Source: an uncultured Bilophila sp. (GTDB lineage: Bacteria; Desulfobacterota; Desulfovibrionia; Desulfovibrionales; Desulfovibrionaceae). From it: a stretch of DNA of 64,000 bases. How positions within the stretch are numbered: the first letter of the stretch is position 1; every line of letters starts with the position of its first letter. Shown here piece by piece: positions 26,141 to 35,719 of the stretch. A program made the position numbers and the translations under genes. The notes beneath the pieces are model-generated. The model was not told the origin of the DNA, made no database searches, and saw only the letters and a list, made by a program, of their open reading frames with translations. The stretch is from contig CABKMN010000003.1 of assembly GCA_902373525.1 (NCBI GenBank), forward strand, positions 62,001-126,000, written 5' to 3'.

Positions 26141-27259
26141 ATGAAAAGGTGGTTGCGTATGGTGATTTGGATGGTGGCCGTCCTGTGCGGCCTGATCGCC
26201 GGGGGGTACTGGCTGTTGCAGGATCGCTTCGGCGACCTGCCGGAAGGTTCCCGCCGAGCGGTCCTCGCACGGTCGGCCCAGTACGCGGACGGCGCGTTCC
26301 GCAATCCCGAACCCATCCCGCCCGTGAAAAGCCGGGGCGGCTTCATAGGGGCGCAACTGCGGTACGTCTTTTCGTCGCGGGAAGGGGTGACGCCGCCGGG
26401 CCCGGTGCCTACGGTCAAAACCGACCTGCGGGCGCTGGACCCCGCCGAGGACGTGGTGATCTGGCTCGGCCATTCCTCCTTTTTCGTGCAGTTCGCAGGC
26501 AGGCGCATCCTGATCGATCCGGTGTTCAGCGCCTACGCCTCGCCGTTTCCTCTCGCCAACCGGGCGTTCGAGGGAACCAACCTCTATACGCCCGCCGACA
26601 TGCCGGACATCGATTTCCTGCTCATCACCCACGATCACTGGGATCATCTGGATTACGACACCGTGACCGCGCTCAGGTCCAAGGTCGGAAAGGTCGTCTG
26701 CCCTCTCGGCGTGGGGGCGTATTTCGCGGGCTGGGGCTATGCCGATGCGGACATTCGCGAGGGCGACTGGTTCTCGGTCACGGAGTCGGAGGACGGTTTC
26801 GCCATCCATGTGCTGCCCGCCCGCCACTATTCGGGCCGGGGGATGATCCGCAATAAGACGTTCTGGGCCGGGTTCGCCCTGACCACGCCGGAGCGGCGGC
26901 TCTTCTTCAGCGGCGACAGCGGCTACGGGAAGCATTTTGCGGAAATAGGAAAGCGTTTCGACGGGTTCGACCTCGTCGTCCTCGACTGCGGGCAATACGA
27001 CGAGAGCTGGCGGTACGTACACATGACGCCCGAGGACGCGGCGAAGGCGGCTGAGGACCTGCGCGCCCGCGCGCTGCTCCCGGCCCATACGGGCAGGTTC
27101 GCCATCGCCTACCACGCGTGGGACGATCCGTTCAGACGGATTGCGGCGGTCAGCCGGAACAGGTCGTACCGGCTCCTGACGCCCAGAATCGGCGAACCGG
27201 TCGGAGTGTCCCCCGAAGCGGAACGGGTCTTCCCCCGCTGGTGGGAGGACGTCCGCTGA
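26141..27259 (+). CDS. Membrane-anchored metallo-beta-lactamase-fold hydrolase
   Basis: A 372-residue protein with an N-terminal membrane anchor or signal (about 5-25). The metal-binding motif is HDHWDH at 164-169, with GHSSFFVQ before it, ARHYSGRG, the FFSGDSGYG aspartate loop and PAHTGRF near the end. The pattern matches the UlaG/NAPE-phospholipase-D-like group. The ATG at 26141 has TGAGGA 5 nt upstream. It lies 181 bp after the DUF362 genes and may be in the same operon or have its own promoter. Confidence 0.82.
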   Translation: MKRWLRMVIWMVAVLCGLIAGGYWLLQDRFGDLPEGSRRAVLARSAQYADGAFRNPEPIPPVKSRGGFIGAQLRYVFSSREGVTPPGPVPTVKTDLRALDPAEDVVIWLGHSSFFVQFAGRRILIDPVFSAYASPFPLANRAFEGTNLYTPADMPDIDFLLITHDHWDHLDYDTVTALRSKVGKVVCPLGVGAYFAGWGYADADIREGDWFSVTESEDGFAIHVLPARHYSGRGMIRNKTFWAGFALTTPERRLFFSGDSGYGKHFAEIGKRFDGFDLVVLDCGQYDESWRYVHMTPEDAAKAAEDLRARALLPAHTGRFAIAYHAWDDPFRRIAAVSRNRSYRLLTPRIGEPVGVSPEAERVFPRWWEDVR

Positions 27260-27564
27260 TCCGCGCCGTGGCCTCGGACGAGCCTCTCCCCATCCCGACA
27301 GTCCCGTTTCCCCGCAACCCGGCGGATGGAAACGAAACCACGGTCCGACCGCCTTTTCCTCACGGGCCTCGCGCCGTCTTCCTGAAAGGCAGCGTTCCCG
27401 CTCGTGATTGATGGAATATCCTGCGCTGTTGAGTGGTACGGAAAATATTGGGCGCAGGTCCGCCTTCATGCGCCGGGCATCACCGGAACACGTCCGGCGG
27501 CGGATTCCCGGCCTTTGGCGCGTCAGGGGTTTTCTCGGACACGGCCTTCGGAAAAGTTCCTCCG
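27260..27564. other. Convergent intergenic region, nothing recognised
   Basis: The region lies between the ends of the hydrolase gene and the hybrid kinase gene. No clear terminator hairpin with a T-run and no gene was found. Confidence 0.4.
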
Positions 27565-30500
27565 TCAGGCCCCGGTCGTTTGGGGGAGGAAACGAAGGAT
27601 GGTCTGGATGAGCTTTTCGATGTCCACGGGCTTGGCGATATGAGCGTTCATGCCCGCGTCCAGAGCGTGGCGCACGTCTTCGGAAAAGGCGTCCGCCGTC
27701 ATGGCGACGATTGGGATGGACGCGGCGTCCGGCCTTGAGTGGGCGCGGATGGCGCGGGTGGCGTCGTAGCCGTTCATCACGGGCATCTGGATGTCCATGA
27801 GGATGACGTCGAACGTGTTCCGGGGGCTGGAGACGAAGCGCGATACGGCCTCTTCGCCGTTTTCCGCCGTTGCCACTTCCGCACCGGCGAAGGTCAGGAA
27901 CTCCTTGGCGATTTCCTGATTGAGCGCGTTGTCTTCAACAAGCAGGATGCGCTTGCCCCGCAGCGGCGTCCGGGATACGGCGTCCTCCCGCCGGGGCTGC
28001 GCCTGTTCGCGGGACACCAGCTTCTTGAACAGGTAGGTCAGCTTGGACCGGAACAACGGCTTGGAGATGAAGTCGTTGATTCCGACGCCCTGCGCCTCCT
28101 CTTCCACCTCCGACCAGTCGTAGGCGGAAAGGATGATGATGGGCACCTCGTCGCCCACCCGCCTGCGGATGGCCCGCGCCGTTTCCACGCCGTCGAGTCC
28201 CGGCATCTTCCAGTCGAGGATCACGGCGAAGTAGTCGCGCTGCTCCCGATGGGCGAGGGCCGTCTTCTCCACCGCCTCCCTGCCGGACAGAACCCCCTCG
28301 GCGTTCATGCCCAGCCCGGACAACAGGGCGCAGGTCGTTTCGCAGTCGTCCCGGTCGTCGTCCGCGACCAGCACGGGCAGGCTGGCGAGTTCCTTTACGG
28401 GAACGTCCCGGCACTCCTGAATCTTGAACATCAGCTCCACGGTGAAGCGGGACCCCTTTCCCCATTCGCTCTCGACGCCGATTTCGCCGTTCATCATCCG
28501 CACGATGTTCCGGGTGATGGCCATGCCGAGGCCCGTTCCGTGGATGCAGCTGATGCGCGAGTCGTCGGCCCTGGTGAACGGTTCGAAGATGCGCTCCAGA
28601 AACGCCTTCGACATGCCGATGCCGGAATCCTCGAAGACGAACCGGTAGCGCCCGTACAGGTGCGCCCGGCAGGGCAGTTCGGTGATGGACAGGGTGATGC
28701 CCCCGCCTTCCGGCGTGTACTTGGAGGCGTTGGACAGGATGTTCGTGAAGACCTGCTGGAGCCGGAGCATGTCCCCGACGATGGCCTCGTGCCGGATGTC
28801 CCGGATGTGCACGCAGACCCGCTGTCGTTTCGCCTCGAACATGGGGCGCAGCATGGAGAAGATGCTTTCCACGAACTCCGGCAGGCCGAATTCGCTGAGA
28901 TCGAGGTTCAGTTTGCCGCTTTCCAGCTTGCTCATGTCGAGGACTTCGTTGATGAGCCCGAGCAGGTGCTTGCTGGAAAGGGTGATCTTGGCGAGATAGT
29001 CCAGAATCCGGTCCCGGTTGTCGATGTAGGTGCCCGCCAGCGCGGTCATCCCGATGATCGCGTTCATGGGCGTGCGGATGTCGTGGGACATGCGGGAGAG
29101 GAAGTCGCTCTTGGCGGCGTTGGCGCTTTCCGCCTGTTTGAGGGCGTCTTCCAGCAGGCGCTTGGTTTCGAGTTCCTGCCGGATATCCCCGTCGATGTTT
29201 CGGATGGCGAGGATCACCTGACGGGAAACCCCGTCCTGCGACTCGCCGGGGACGAGCCGCGCCTGCATCCATTCGTAACGCTCGTCCAGATGTTTGCGGA
29301 AGATGCGCTGGGATTCGCCGCGGCCTTCGTCCAGCGCGCTCCGGAGCGAGTCGAGCGAAAGGAAGGCGCGCATGGCTTCCCGGTCCTCGGGATGCACGAA
29401 GCTCTCCACGTACCGGAGGCTGAAGTCGCCGTATTTCGTGTCCGGCGAGACGGGGACGACCTCGCTCACGGCGTCGTCGGCGCGCAGCACGTCGTAGGCG
29501 TCCCTGTCCGGATCGACGGCGTAGAGGGCCCAGTATTCGCTGCCGAGCGCCTGAATGATGTCCATCTGGCGGTGCCGGGAGGAGGCGTCCATCTGGGCGA
29601 TGATGGCGACGTCCTCACCGAGGGTCTTGTCCAGAAAGACCACGTTGGACACCCAGCACAGCTTCCCGTCCATTTCCCGGCGGAAATCCTCCTCGAAGGA
29701 GGAGACGCCGAGCCGTTTTTGGAGCCGCATGTTGTCCATGGAAAGGCTCTTGCGGAGCCGCTTGCGGTCGTCCGGGTGGTAATACCGGGAAAGCGTCTCG
29801 ACCCAGAGGGCCAGCTCCGTCTCCTCGCCGTCCTGAAACGCCGAAACGCCCACGGGCCTGCGGATGGACCGGATTTTCCCCGTATCGAGGTCCAGCCGGT
29901 GGACGCCGAAGAACAGGTTGTTCAGGGAGGACAGGATTTCCTGATTCCGCATGGAGAGCTCGGAACGCTCGGCTTCGGCCCTTTTCTGGGCCGTGATGTC
30001 TTCCAACAGACCCACGGTGACGAGGGGATTGCCGTTGGAATCGCGATCCACGGTGGACATGGTCGCCCGGCACCAGCTTCCGCCCTCGCGGTCACGGAAT
30101 TCGCAGGAGGAGGAACGTTCCCCCGCGCCGATGCGTTCGAACATCGAGCGGAAGGCCGCCCGGTCCTCCGTGAAGACGTGCTCGGCGGCAAGCGTGTCCG
30201 GCATGTTCTCGTAGCGCGGCCTGTAGCCGTATTTCGCGCAGGTCCGTTCCGGGTTGAGGACCAGCCGGTCGGCGGGGTAGTGGATGAATTCGCAGATGCC
30301 GGTGTTGCCGAGCGCCATTCGCAGAAGCTCGCTGGACGCCCGGTTCTCGCGCCTGAGCTCCTGATTCCGCAGTTCGGCCTTTTTCCGGGCGTCGATATCC
30401 ATGAAGACGCTCTGGACGATGCGCTCGTTGTCCTCGTCGAGCAGGAGTTCCGCCGTTCCGAGAATCCAGCAGGACGTCCCGTCCTCGCGGGCGAGGCGGT

Positions 30501-31623
30501 ATTCGAACGACGCCTTCTCCCCCGGATGGCGCAGCGTTGCGGCTTCGGCAAGGGTCCTCTGCACGTCTTCGGGCGCGATCAGGTCGGCGAGGTTCCAACG
30601 GTCGCGCTCCCAGAAGGTGTCGGGCGTGTACCCGAAAATGCGGATGGCCTCGCGGTTGGCGTTTTTGAACGTGAGGCTCAGGTCGGGATTCAGCCGGTAC
30701 TGCACGATGCCGCACACGACCGACTGGAACAGGGCGTCGTATCGGGCGCGCTGCCGTTCGGCCTCGCGCAGTTCGGCTTCCCTGCGGTGTTCGGCGGTGA
30801 CGTCCTTGAAGATGCCGATGGCCCGGACGGGCTTTTCGGAACCGTTGGGCACGGCGATGAACTGGAGTTCGCAGATGCGGGCAACGCCGTTCGGGGGCGT
30901 GAGCGTGACGGTGCCCCGGGCGAAGGATTCGCCCGAGAGCATGGCCTCGTGGAGGCGGACGTACTCCGCTTCGGACTCCTCGGCGACGGCCCCCGTTCCC
31001 ACGATGCCGTAGGGGACGTTTTCCTGAACGGAACCGATTCCGAACCGGTCCGCGATGTCCTGATCCACGATGACGCGGCGGGTGGCCAGATCATACTGGA
31101 CAATGAGGTCGTTGGAATGGGCGGCGGCGATGCGGAACTGTTCCTCGCGGGATTTCAGTTCGCGTTCCGACTCGATTTCCCGGGTGATGTCCCGGACGGT
31201 GCTGATGCAGATCGGCAGGCCGTTCTCGCAGAGCGTCTTCTTGCCGATGTCGTTGACCCAGATGTACGCTCCGTCCTTCTTGCGCATCCGGTACCGGATT
31301 TCGTATTCCCGGTCCTGCGAAAAGGCCGTCGCCACGGCGCGGCTTACGGCCTCGCGGTCGTCGGGGTGTATGCCGTTGATGATCAGCCCGTCGATGTCCT
31401 TTACGAACTCGTCATAGGTGAAGCCCAGATGGGAAAGCATGAAGTCGTTGATGCAGTAGAGCGGAAAGCCTTCTTCCAGATACCCGCCCATGATGCCGCC
31501 GGGGATATTGCGGTTGAGCAGTTCCAGCAGGCTGCGGTTGGCGTCGCTGGAAAGGGTGTTTTGTTCGAAGGTCAGCAGGCGGGTATTTTCTGACACGGCG
31601 GCAACTCTCTCGTAGAAGGACAC
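27565..31623 (-). CDS. Hybrid sensor histidine kinase with multiple PAS and two receivers
   Basis: A 1352-residue cytoplasmic kinase with no membrane span. About six PAS/PAC units fill residues 30-815. The HisKA phosphoacceptor is His847 in SHDIRTPMNAIIG, followed by HATPase_c with GIGMSKAFL and HGTGLGMAI. Two receivers follow, with phosphoacceptors Asp1137 (LDWKMPGLDG) and Asp1277 (LMDIQMPVMNG). No DNA-binding or other output domain is attached, so it probably signals through a separate phosphotransfer protein. The first PAS (GGYLEEGFPLY) is nearly identical in motif to the first PAS of the neighbouring GGDEF protein, suggesting shared ancestry. The start may be the GTG at 31623 or a GTG 27 nt downstream. 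Confidence 0.9.
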   Translation of the reverse strand: MSFYERVAAVSENTRLLTFEQNTLSSDANRSLLELLNRNIPGGIMGGYLEEGFPLYCINDFMLSHLGFTYDEFVKDIDGLIINGIHPDDREAVSRAVATAFSQDREYEIRYRMRKKDGAYIWVNDIGKKTLCENGLPICISTVRDITREIESERELKSREEQFRIAAAHSNDLIVQYDLATRRVIVDQDIADRFGIGSVQENVPYGIVGTGAVAEESEAEYVRLHEAMLSGESFARGTVTLTPPNGVARICELQFIAVPNGSEKPVRAIGIFKDVTAEHRREAELREAERQRARYDALFQSVVCGIVQYRLNPDLSLTFKNANREAIRIFGYTPDTFWERDRWNLADLIAPEDVQRTLAEAATLRHPGEKASFEYRLAREDGTSCWILGTAELLLDEDNERIVQSVFMDIDARKKAELRNQELRRENRASSELLRMALGNTGICEFIHYPADRLVLNPERTCAKYGYRPRYENMPDTLAAEHVFTEDRAAFRSMFERIGAGERSSSCEFRDREGGSWCRATMSTVDRDSNGNPLVTVGLLEDITAQKRAEAERSELSMRNQEILSSLNNLFFGVHRLDLDTGKIRSIRRPVGVSAFQDGEETELALWVETLSRYYHPDDRKRLRKSLSMDNMRLQKRLGVSSFEEDFRREMDGKLCWVSNVVFLDKTLGEDVAIIAQMDASSRHRQMDIIQALGSEYWALYAVDPDRDAYDVLRADDAVSEVVPVSPDTKYGDFSLRYVESFVHPEDREAMRAFLSLDSLRSALDEGRGESQRIFRKHLDERYEWMQARLVPGESQDGVSRQVILAIRNIDGDIRQELETKRLLEDALKQAESANAAKSDFLSRMSHDIRTPMNAIIGMTALAGTYIDNRDRILDYLAKITLSSKHLLGLINEVLDMSKLESGKLNLDLSEFGLPEFVESIFSMLRPMFEAKRQRVCVHIRDIRHEAIVGDMLRLQQVFTNILSNASKYTPEGGGITLSITELPCRAHLYGRYRFVFEDSGIGMSKAFLERIFEPFTRADDSRISCIHGTGLGMAITRNIVRMMNGEIGVESEWGKGSRFTVELMFKIQECRDVPVKELASLPVLVADDDRDDCETTCALLSGLGMNAEGVLSGREAVEKTALAHREQRDYFAVILDWKMPGLDGVETARAIRRRVGDEVPIIILSAYDWSEVEEEAQGVGINDFISKPLFRSKLTYLFKKLVSREQAQPRREDAVSRTPLRGKRILLVEDNALNQEIAKEFLTFAGAEVATAENGEEAVSRFVSSPRNTFDVILMDIQMPVMNGYDATRAIRAHSRPDAASIPIVAMTADAFSEDVRHALDAGMNAHIAKPVDIEKLIQTILRFLPQTTGA

Positions 31624-31843
31624 GAGCCTCGCATGTCCGGGGAAACGTATTGCGGCGGCATGAGGCGCTCGGAAAAAGGATCATACGTCCCGCGGGCGAT
31701 ATTGTGAAGTCTTTGCAGAAAGAAAAGGAAAAAGAGGGGGCCGACCCCGGAAGGCGAACCGGTCGCCGTTCCCACGGAAACCGGGCGTCGGGGCGGAACG
31801 GACGCCGCTCCGGGGTTCGGGTTCGCCGCTCCGGCGGGACCGC

Positions 31844-31932
31844 ATCCCGGCCACACCGGCATGGAACCGCGTTTGCAGCCGTGCGTGTCTTTGGAGCCCT
31901 TGAAATCCCGGCCACACCGATATGGAACCGCG
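31844..31932. repeat. Pair of 28-bp direct repeats, 61-bp period
   Basis: ATCCCGGCCACACCG, then GC or AT, then ATGGAACCGCG occurs at 31844-31871 and 31905-31932, with two mismatches. On the minus strand the core GCCGGTGTGGC is partly palindromic. Confidence 0.75.
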
Positions 31933-32118
31933 GACGACAAACGGGGAACGTGTTCCCGGCTCGCCTCCATGCCCATCGGTGCGGGACGGGCGTTGTGCGG
32001 TCGTTCCGGCCTGCGGGGGCGGGAACCGCTTGGGTGCGCCGATACCGTCTTCGGGCTCCACGGGCGGGAATTTCGGCGGGAAGGTTCCCCCGCCGTGAGT
32101 CCTCCGTGCGGCGGGCGT

Positions 32119-32201
32119 TCTCCGGGCGGGACGGCGCGAACCACCCGAAGGGGGAAGCATGGCGATGTCGCTCAGTGCTCTCCGGGCGGGACGGCGCGAA
32201 C
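32119..32201. repeat. Pair of 23-bp identical direct repeats, 60-bp period
   Basis: TCTCCGGGCGGGACGGCGCG followed by AAC occurs at 32119-32141 and 32179-32201 without mismatch. Confidence 0.75.
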
Positions 32202-32259
32202 GGCGCGCCAACGTCCTTCTCGGGAAGCGGAGCCGTCCTCCGCGTTCGGACCCGTTCGG

Positions 32260-35200
32260 TTACGCGGGCGGCGGCACGTCCGCCGCCGGGACGCCGTGCG
32301 TTTCGGACTGTGCGTCGAGGGTCGTGACGGTACCCAGCACGCGCCGCCGTTGTCCGTTTTCGTCGCGGATGACGGCGACGGCGATCCGGCAGCGGGCGTA
32401 CGTTCCGTTGCGGCGCTTGAGGCGCAGGACGGTTTCGGACCCGTTCCCGGCGTCAAGCGACGCGAAGAAGGCGGAGAGGCGCAGCCGGTCTTCGGGATGG
32501 GCGATCAGCCCCCGGAGGGGAGGCGGTCCCTCGGTGCCGGGCCGGAGTTCGAACAGCGCGTCGAGGTACGGCGCTTCGCAGGTCTCGGTCTCGCAATCGC
32601 AGTCTACGGCCACGCTGCCGGTCCGTTCCGCAAGGAGACGCAGCCGTTCTTCGTGCAGCCGGTTCCGGTCGTCCGTACGGGCCAGCTCGGCCAGCCGCTT
32701 GCGGTCGTCGATGTCCATGACGCAGACGAGGAAGAGCCGGTCGGGATCGTCCACGGGCAGGACGTTGATGGTCACCCACCGGTACGAGCCGTCCCTTGCC
32801 AGACAGCGGAATTCGTCGCTGCACGGTTTCCCGTTCCCGGCGGATCGGGAACGGAAGTGGAAGTCGTCGAAGCGCCGTCGTTCGTCCGGGTGGATCAGGT
32901 TGTCGCGGACGGTGCTCTGGAGCTGTTCCACCGTGCCTTCGTTCGGGAGGAGCGGCAGGGTCCGCTCGGCGCTGCGCAGCGTGCGGTAGCGGTTCCGGGC
33001 CATGTTCAGCTCGTAGATTTCGTCGGAGCAGTCGCGGAGCATGAACGAATAGAGTTCCGCGACGCGCAGTTGCTCCTGCTGCCTGCGGCCTTCCGTGACG
33101 TCGTTGAGCAGCATGTAGGCGATCCGCCGGTTCGCGCCGCGCACGAAACGGTACTGTACGCTGATCCAGCGGATGCGGCCTGCCCCGTCGAATACGCGGT
33201 AGTCGCGGGAGGGCGGTTCCTCCCCGCGCTCGAAACGTTCGAGGAGCCGCCGCCGGTCCGCCGTAGCCAGCGCATCGTCCCGATCCTCGGGGACGAGCAC
33301 GTCCCCGAGGTCCCGCTTGAGCAGCGTTTCGTACTGCCCGTGAACGGGGATGGACGCGCGGACGGCATGGGCCCCGTACCGGATGTCGTAGACGCCCGTG
33401 TCAAGATCGACGCGGAGCATGAAGTCGGAGGCGCTGCGGAACAGGAGCCCCTTTTCGAACAGGTCTTCGGGAGCGTCGTTCCGGGCGGGGCATCCGCTCT
33501 TGTTGCGGAATTTCATGCGGTACATGGCGGCGTCGGCGTTGCCGAAAAAGGTTTCGTAGTCCAGTCCGGGCTCTTGGGAATAGGCCACGCCGATGCTGAC
33601 GGAAAGGCGACAGTCGGCGTAGTCCGCGCCGAGGGAGGCGCGCACCTGCGCATCCACGCGTTCCGCCATGCGGAGGGCGTCCCGTTCCGAGGGCACGTCC
33701 TGCATGAAGGCCATGAACTCGTCCCCGCCGATGCGGGCCAGCATCGCCCGGTTGCCGAACAGCCCGCGCAGGATCGCCCCGAACTTCGTCAGCACGGTAT
33801 CGCCCACGAGATGCCCGTGGCGGTCGTTGACCTGCTTGAAGTTGTCGAGATCGAAGATCAGCAGCGCCGAAGCGTGCCCGGACCGGTGGATGTCGAGGTA
33901 GGTCTGGATGTACTGGCGGGCATAGTCGCGGTTGTAGAGCTCCGTGAGGGGGTCCATGCGGGTCTGGCGGAGCAGTTCCTCCTGCCGCATCCTCCGGGCC
34001 GTGATGTCGAGCAGGATGCATATCCAGATCGGACGGCCGTTGTCGTCGGCGGAGCGGCGTCCCTTTTCGATGACCCAGATGACGCTGCCGTCGCCCCTGC
34101 GGATGCGGTATTCCACCTCGTAATAGCCGGAGCGGTCCTCGAAGGCGGCGAGAACGTGTTCCCGGTCGTCGGGATGGACGAGGCGGAACAGCGTGTTTCC
34201 GGTGACGGCGTCGAGGGGGTCCCGGTCGTAGCCGAGGAAGGTCAGCAGGCTGTCGCTGACATAGGCCAGCTCGCGGTCGGCGTCGGCATAGGCGATGAAG
34301 GAGCCTCCCGCGATGCTCGAACTGATCAGGGACATGAAGTATTGCTGGCGGATCAGCTCGGCGTCGCGCCGTTCCTGTTCGTCGATGTCGGTAAAGAAGC
34401 AGTACAGGACGTCGCCTTGGCTGGATGCCTCGGAGCGGCAGGCGTCCATGCGCGTCCACCGGACCCCGCCGCCCTTTCCGACGATGCGGAATTTGACGGA
34501 AAAGCGTCCGTCGGCCTTGCGGGCGCGGAGTTCGCGCACCAGCCGTTCCCGGTCGTCGGGGTGGACGAGGCGGAGCGAGGCGTTCTGGAAACGTTCGGCC
34601 AGTTCGTCGCGTCCGTAACCCGTCAAGCCGTAATACTGATCGTTGGCGGAGAGCAGGGTGAGCCCGGCGTCGTCGACGATCCGGGCCAGACCGTTGAAGA
34701 TCACGTTGTGGATGGCCTCGATTTCGGCGTGCTGCCGTTCCAGCGAGGCGACCGTTTCCTCCAGCCGCTCCTGAAGCCGCCGGAACGCGGTGATGTCCAT
34801 GACGATGCTGACGATGGCCCGCCGCCCGTCGTCGGTTTCGCTGACGCAGCCCCGGTCCTGCACCCAGATGAAGCCGCCCCCCTTCCTGAGCATGCGGTAG
34901 ACGACCTCGTAGTGATCGTCGTGGGCGAGCGCCTCCGCGACCACGCCGTTGACGTATTCGCGGTCTTCCGGGTGGATGCCGTTCCCGACCATGCCGCCGG
35001 TGTCCGCAAGGAACTCTTCGTAGGTATAGCCGAGGTGTTCGAGCAGGTCGTCGTTCACGAAGTAGAGCGGGAACCCCTCTTCGAGATAGCCGCCGATGAG
35101 CCCGCCGGACAGGCTGTTCTTGAGCAGGTCGAACGCGTTTTTTCGCGACTGCCGGGAGAGTTCGTCAAGGGCCTTTTCCCCGAAGCGCATGGGGAAGAAT

Positions 35201-35601
35201 TCGCCCTCGTCCTGCGCCGCGTTGGGCACGGAAAGGTGGAGCGTGCGGAGAAGGCCGTCTTCGCCGCACAGCGCCGAACAGCGCGTTTCCAGAGAAAGGC
35301 TCTGTCCGTCGGGCAGCCGCTTGGTGAAGATCGCGTCGCCGCCCACGAAGGGGACGTCGTCCGGCGTGTGGAGCGCGTTGAACGTGTAGACGTACGGTTC
35401 CGGCTCGTTGCGGACGTCCTCCTCCATCAGCTTCCTGAGCTCGGCGCGCCCGACGGTCCGCTCAAAGGCGCCGGTTCCGATCCAGTGAAAGGAAGGGGCC
35501 ACGCAGCGCAGGGCCTTGTCGGCGTCCCTCTCCACAAGGTAGGCGTCGAAGAAGCGGCGAAGGGCGTTCAGCGGACGGTTGGCGGCGGTATCCATAGGCA
35601 T
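32260..35601 (-). CDS. Diguanylate cyclase with NTF2-like and multiple PAS domains
   Basis: A 1113-residue cytoplasmic protein. Residues of about 10-125 resemble a SnoaL/NTF2-like sensor. Three PAS units occupy about 155-285, 290-415 and 420-540. The GGDEF domain (about 545-705) has an intact GGDEF at 625-629 and DLDNFKQVND, so it should make cyclic di-GMP. The inhibitory RxxD site before GGDEF is absent. Unusually, three further PAS-like units follow the catalytic domain (about 715-840, 845-970, 980-1095) and the protein ends there. It lies 118 bp after the EAL gene in the same orientation, and the two probably set local cyclic di-GMP in opposition. Confidence 0.88.
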   Translation of the reverse strand: MPMDTAANRPLNALRRFFDAYLVERDADKALRCVAPSFHWIGTGAFERTVGRAELRKLMEEDVRNEPEPYVYTFNALHTPDDVPFVGGDAIFTKRLPDGQSLSLETRCSALCGEDGLLRTLHLSVPNAAQDEGEFFPMRFGEKALDELSRQSRKNAFDLLKNSLSGGLIGGYLEEGFPLYFVNDDLLEHLGYTYEEFLADTGGMVGNGIHPEDREYVNGVVAEALAHDDHYEVVYRMLRKGGGFIWVQDRGCVSETDDGRRAIVSIVMDITAFRRLQERLEETVASLERQHAEIEAIHNVIFNGLARIVDDAGLTLLSANDQYYGLTGYGRDELAERFQNASLRLVHPDDRERLVRELRARKADGRFSVKFRIVGKGGGVRWTRMDACRSEASSQGDVLYCFFTDIDEQERRDAELIRQQYFMSLISSSIAGGSFIAYADADRELAYVSDSLLTFLGYDRDPLDAVTGNTLFRLVHPDDREHVLAAFEDRSGYYEVEYRIRRGDGSVIWVIEKGRRSADDNGRPIWICILLDITARRMRQEELLRQTRMDPLTELYNRDYARQYIQTYLDIHRSGHASALLIFDLDNFKQVNDRHGHLVGDTVLTKFGAILRGLFGNRAMLARIGGDEFMAFMQDVPSERDALRMAERVDAQVRASLGADYADCRLSVSIGVAYSQEPGLDYETFFGNADAAMYRMKFRNKSGCPARNDAPEDLFEKGLLFRSASDFMLRVDLDTGVYDIRYGAHAVRASIPVHGQYETLLKRDLGDVLVPEDRDDALATADRRRLLERFERGEEPPSRDYRVFDGAGRIRWISVQYRFVRGANRRIAYMLLNDVTEGRRQQEQLRVAELYSFMLRDCSDEIYELNMARNRYRTLRSAERTLPLLPNEGTVEQLQSTVRDNLIHPDERRRFDDFHFRSRSAGNGKPCSDEFRCLARDGSYRWVTINVLPVDDPDRLFLVCVMDIDDRKRLAELARTDDRNRLHEERLRLLAERTGSVAVDCDCETETCEAPYLDALFELRPGTEGPPPLRGLIAHPEDRLRLSAFFASLDAGNGSETVLRLKRRNGTYARCRIAVAVIRDENGQRRRVLGTVTTLDAQSETHGVPAADVPPPA

Positions 35602-35719
35602 CAGCGGGGAGCGCTCCGGCGTTGCGGTGAAAGGGTGAACGGGGCGCGTGAGGAGCGTCCGAAAGAGGCCGCGGGACGCCGGGCGAAGCCTTGGGCGTCC
35701 GGAATGTCCGGCCCGGCGG

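Larger units (their letters stand above)
31624..32259. other. GC-rich intergenic region with repeats, no gene
   Basis: It lies between two minus-strand signalling genes. It contains two pairs of direct repeats (31844-31932 and 32119-32201) and several looser GGGCGGGA-type copies between them. No protein gene with a ribosome-binding site was found. Confidence 0.5.

Noticed and set aside
31844..32201. CRISPR array
   Set aside because: Only two copies per repeat, different sequences between pairs, and no cas genes in the window.
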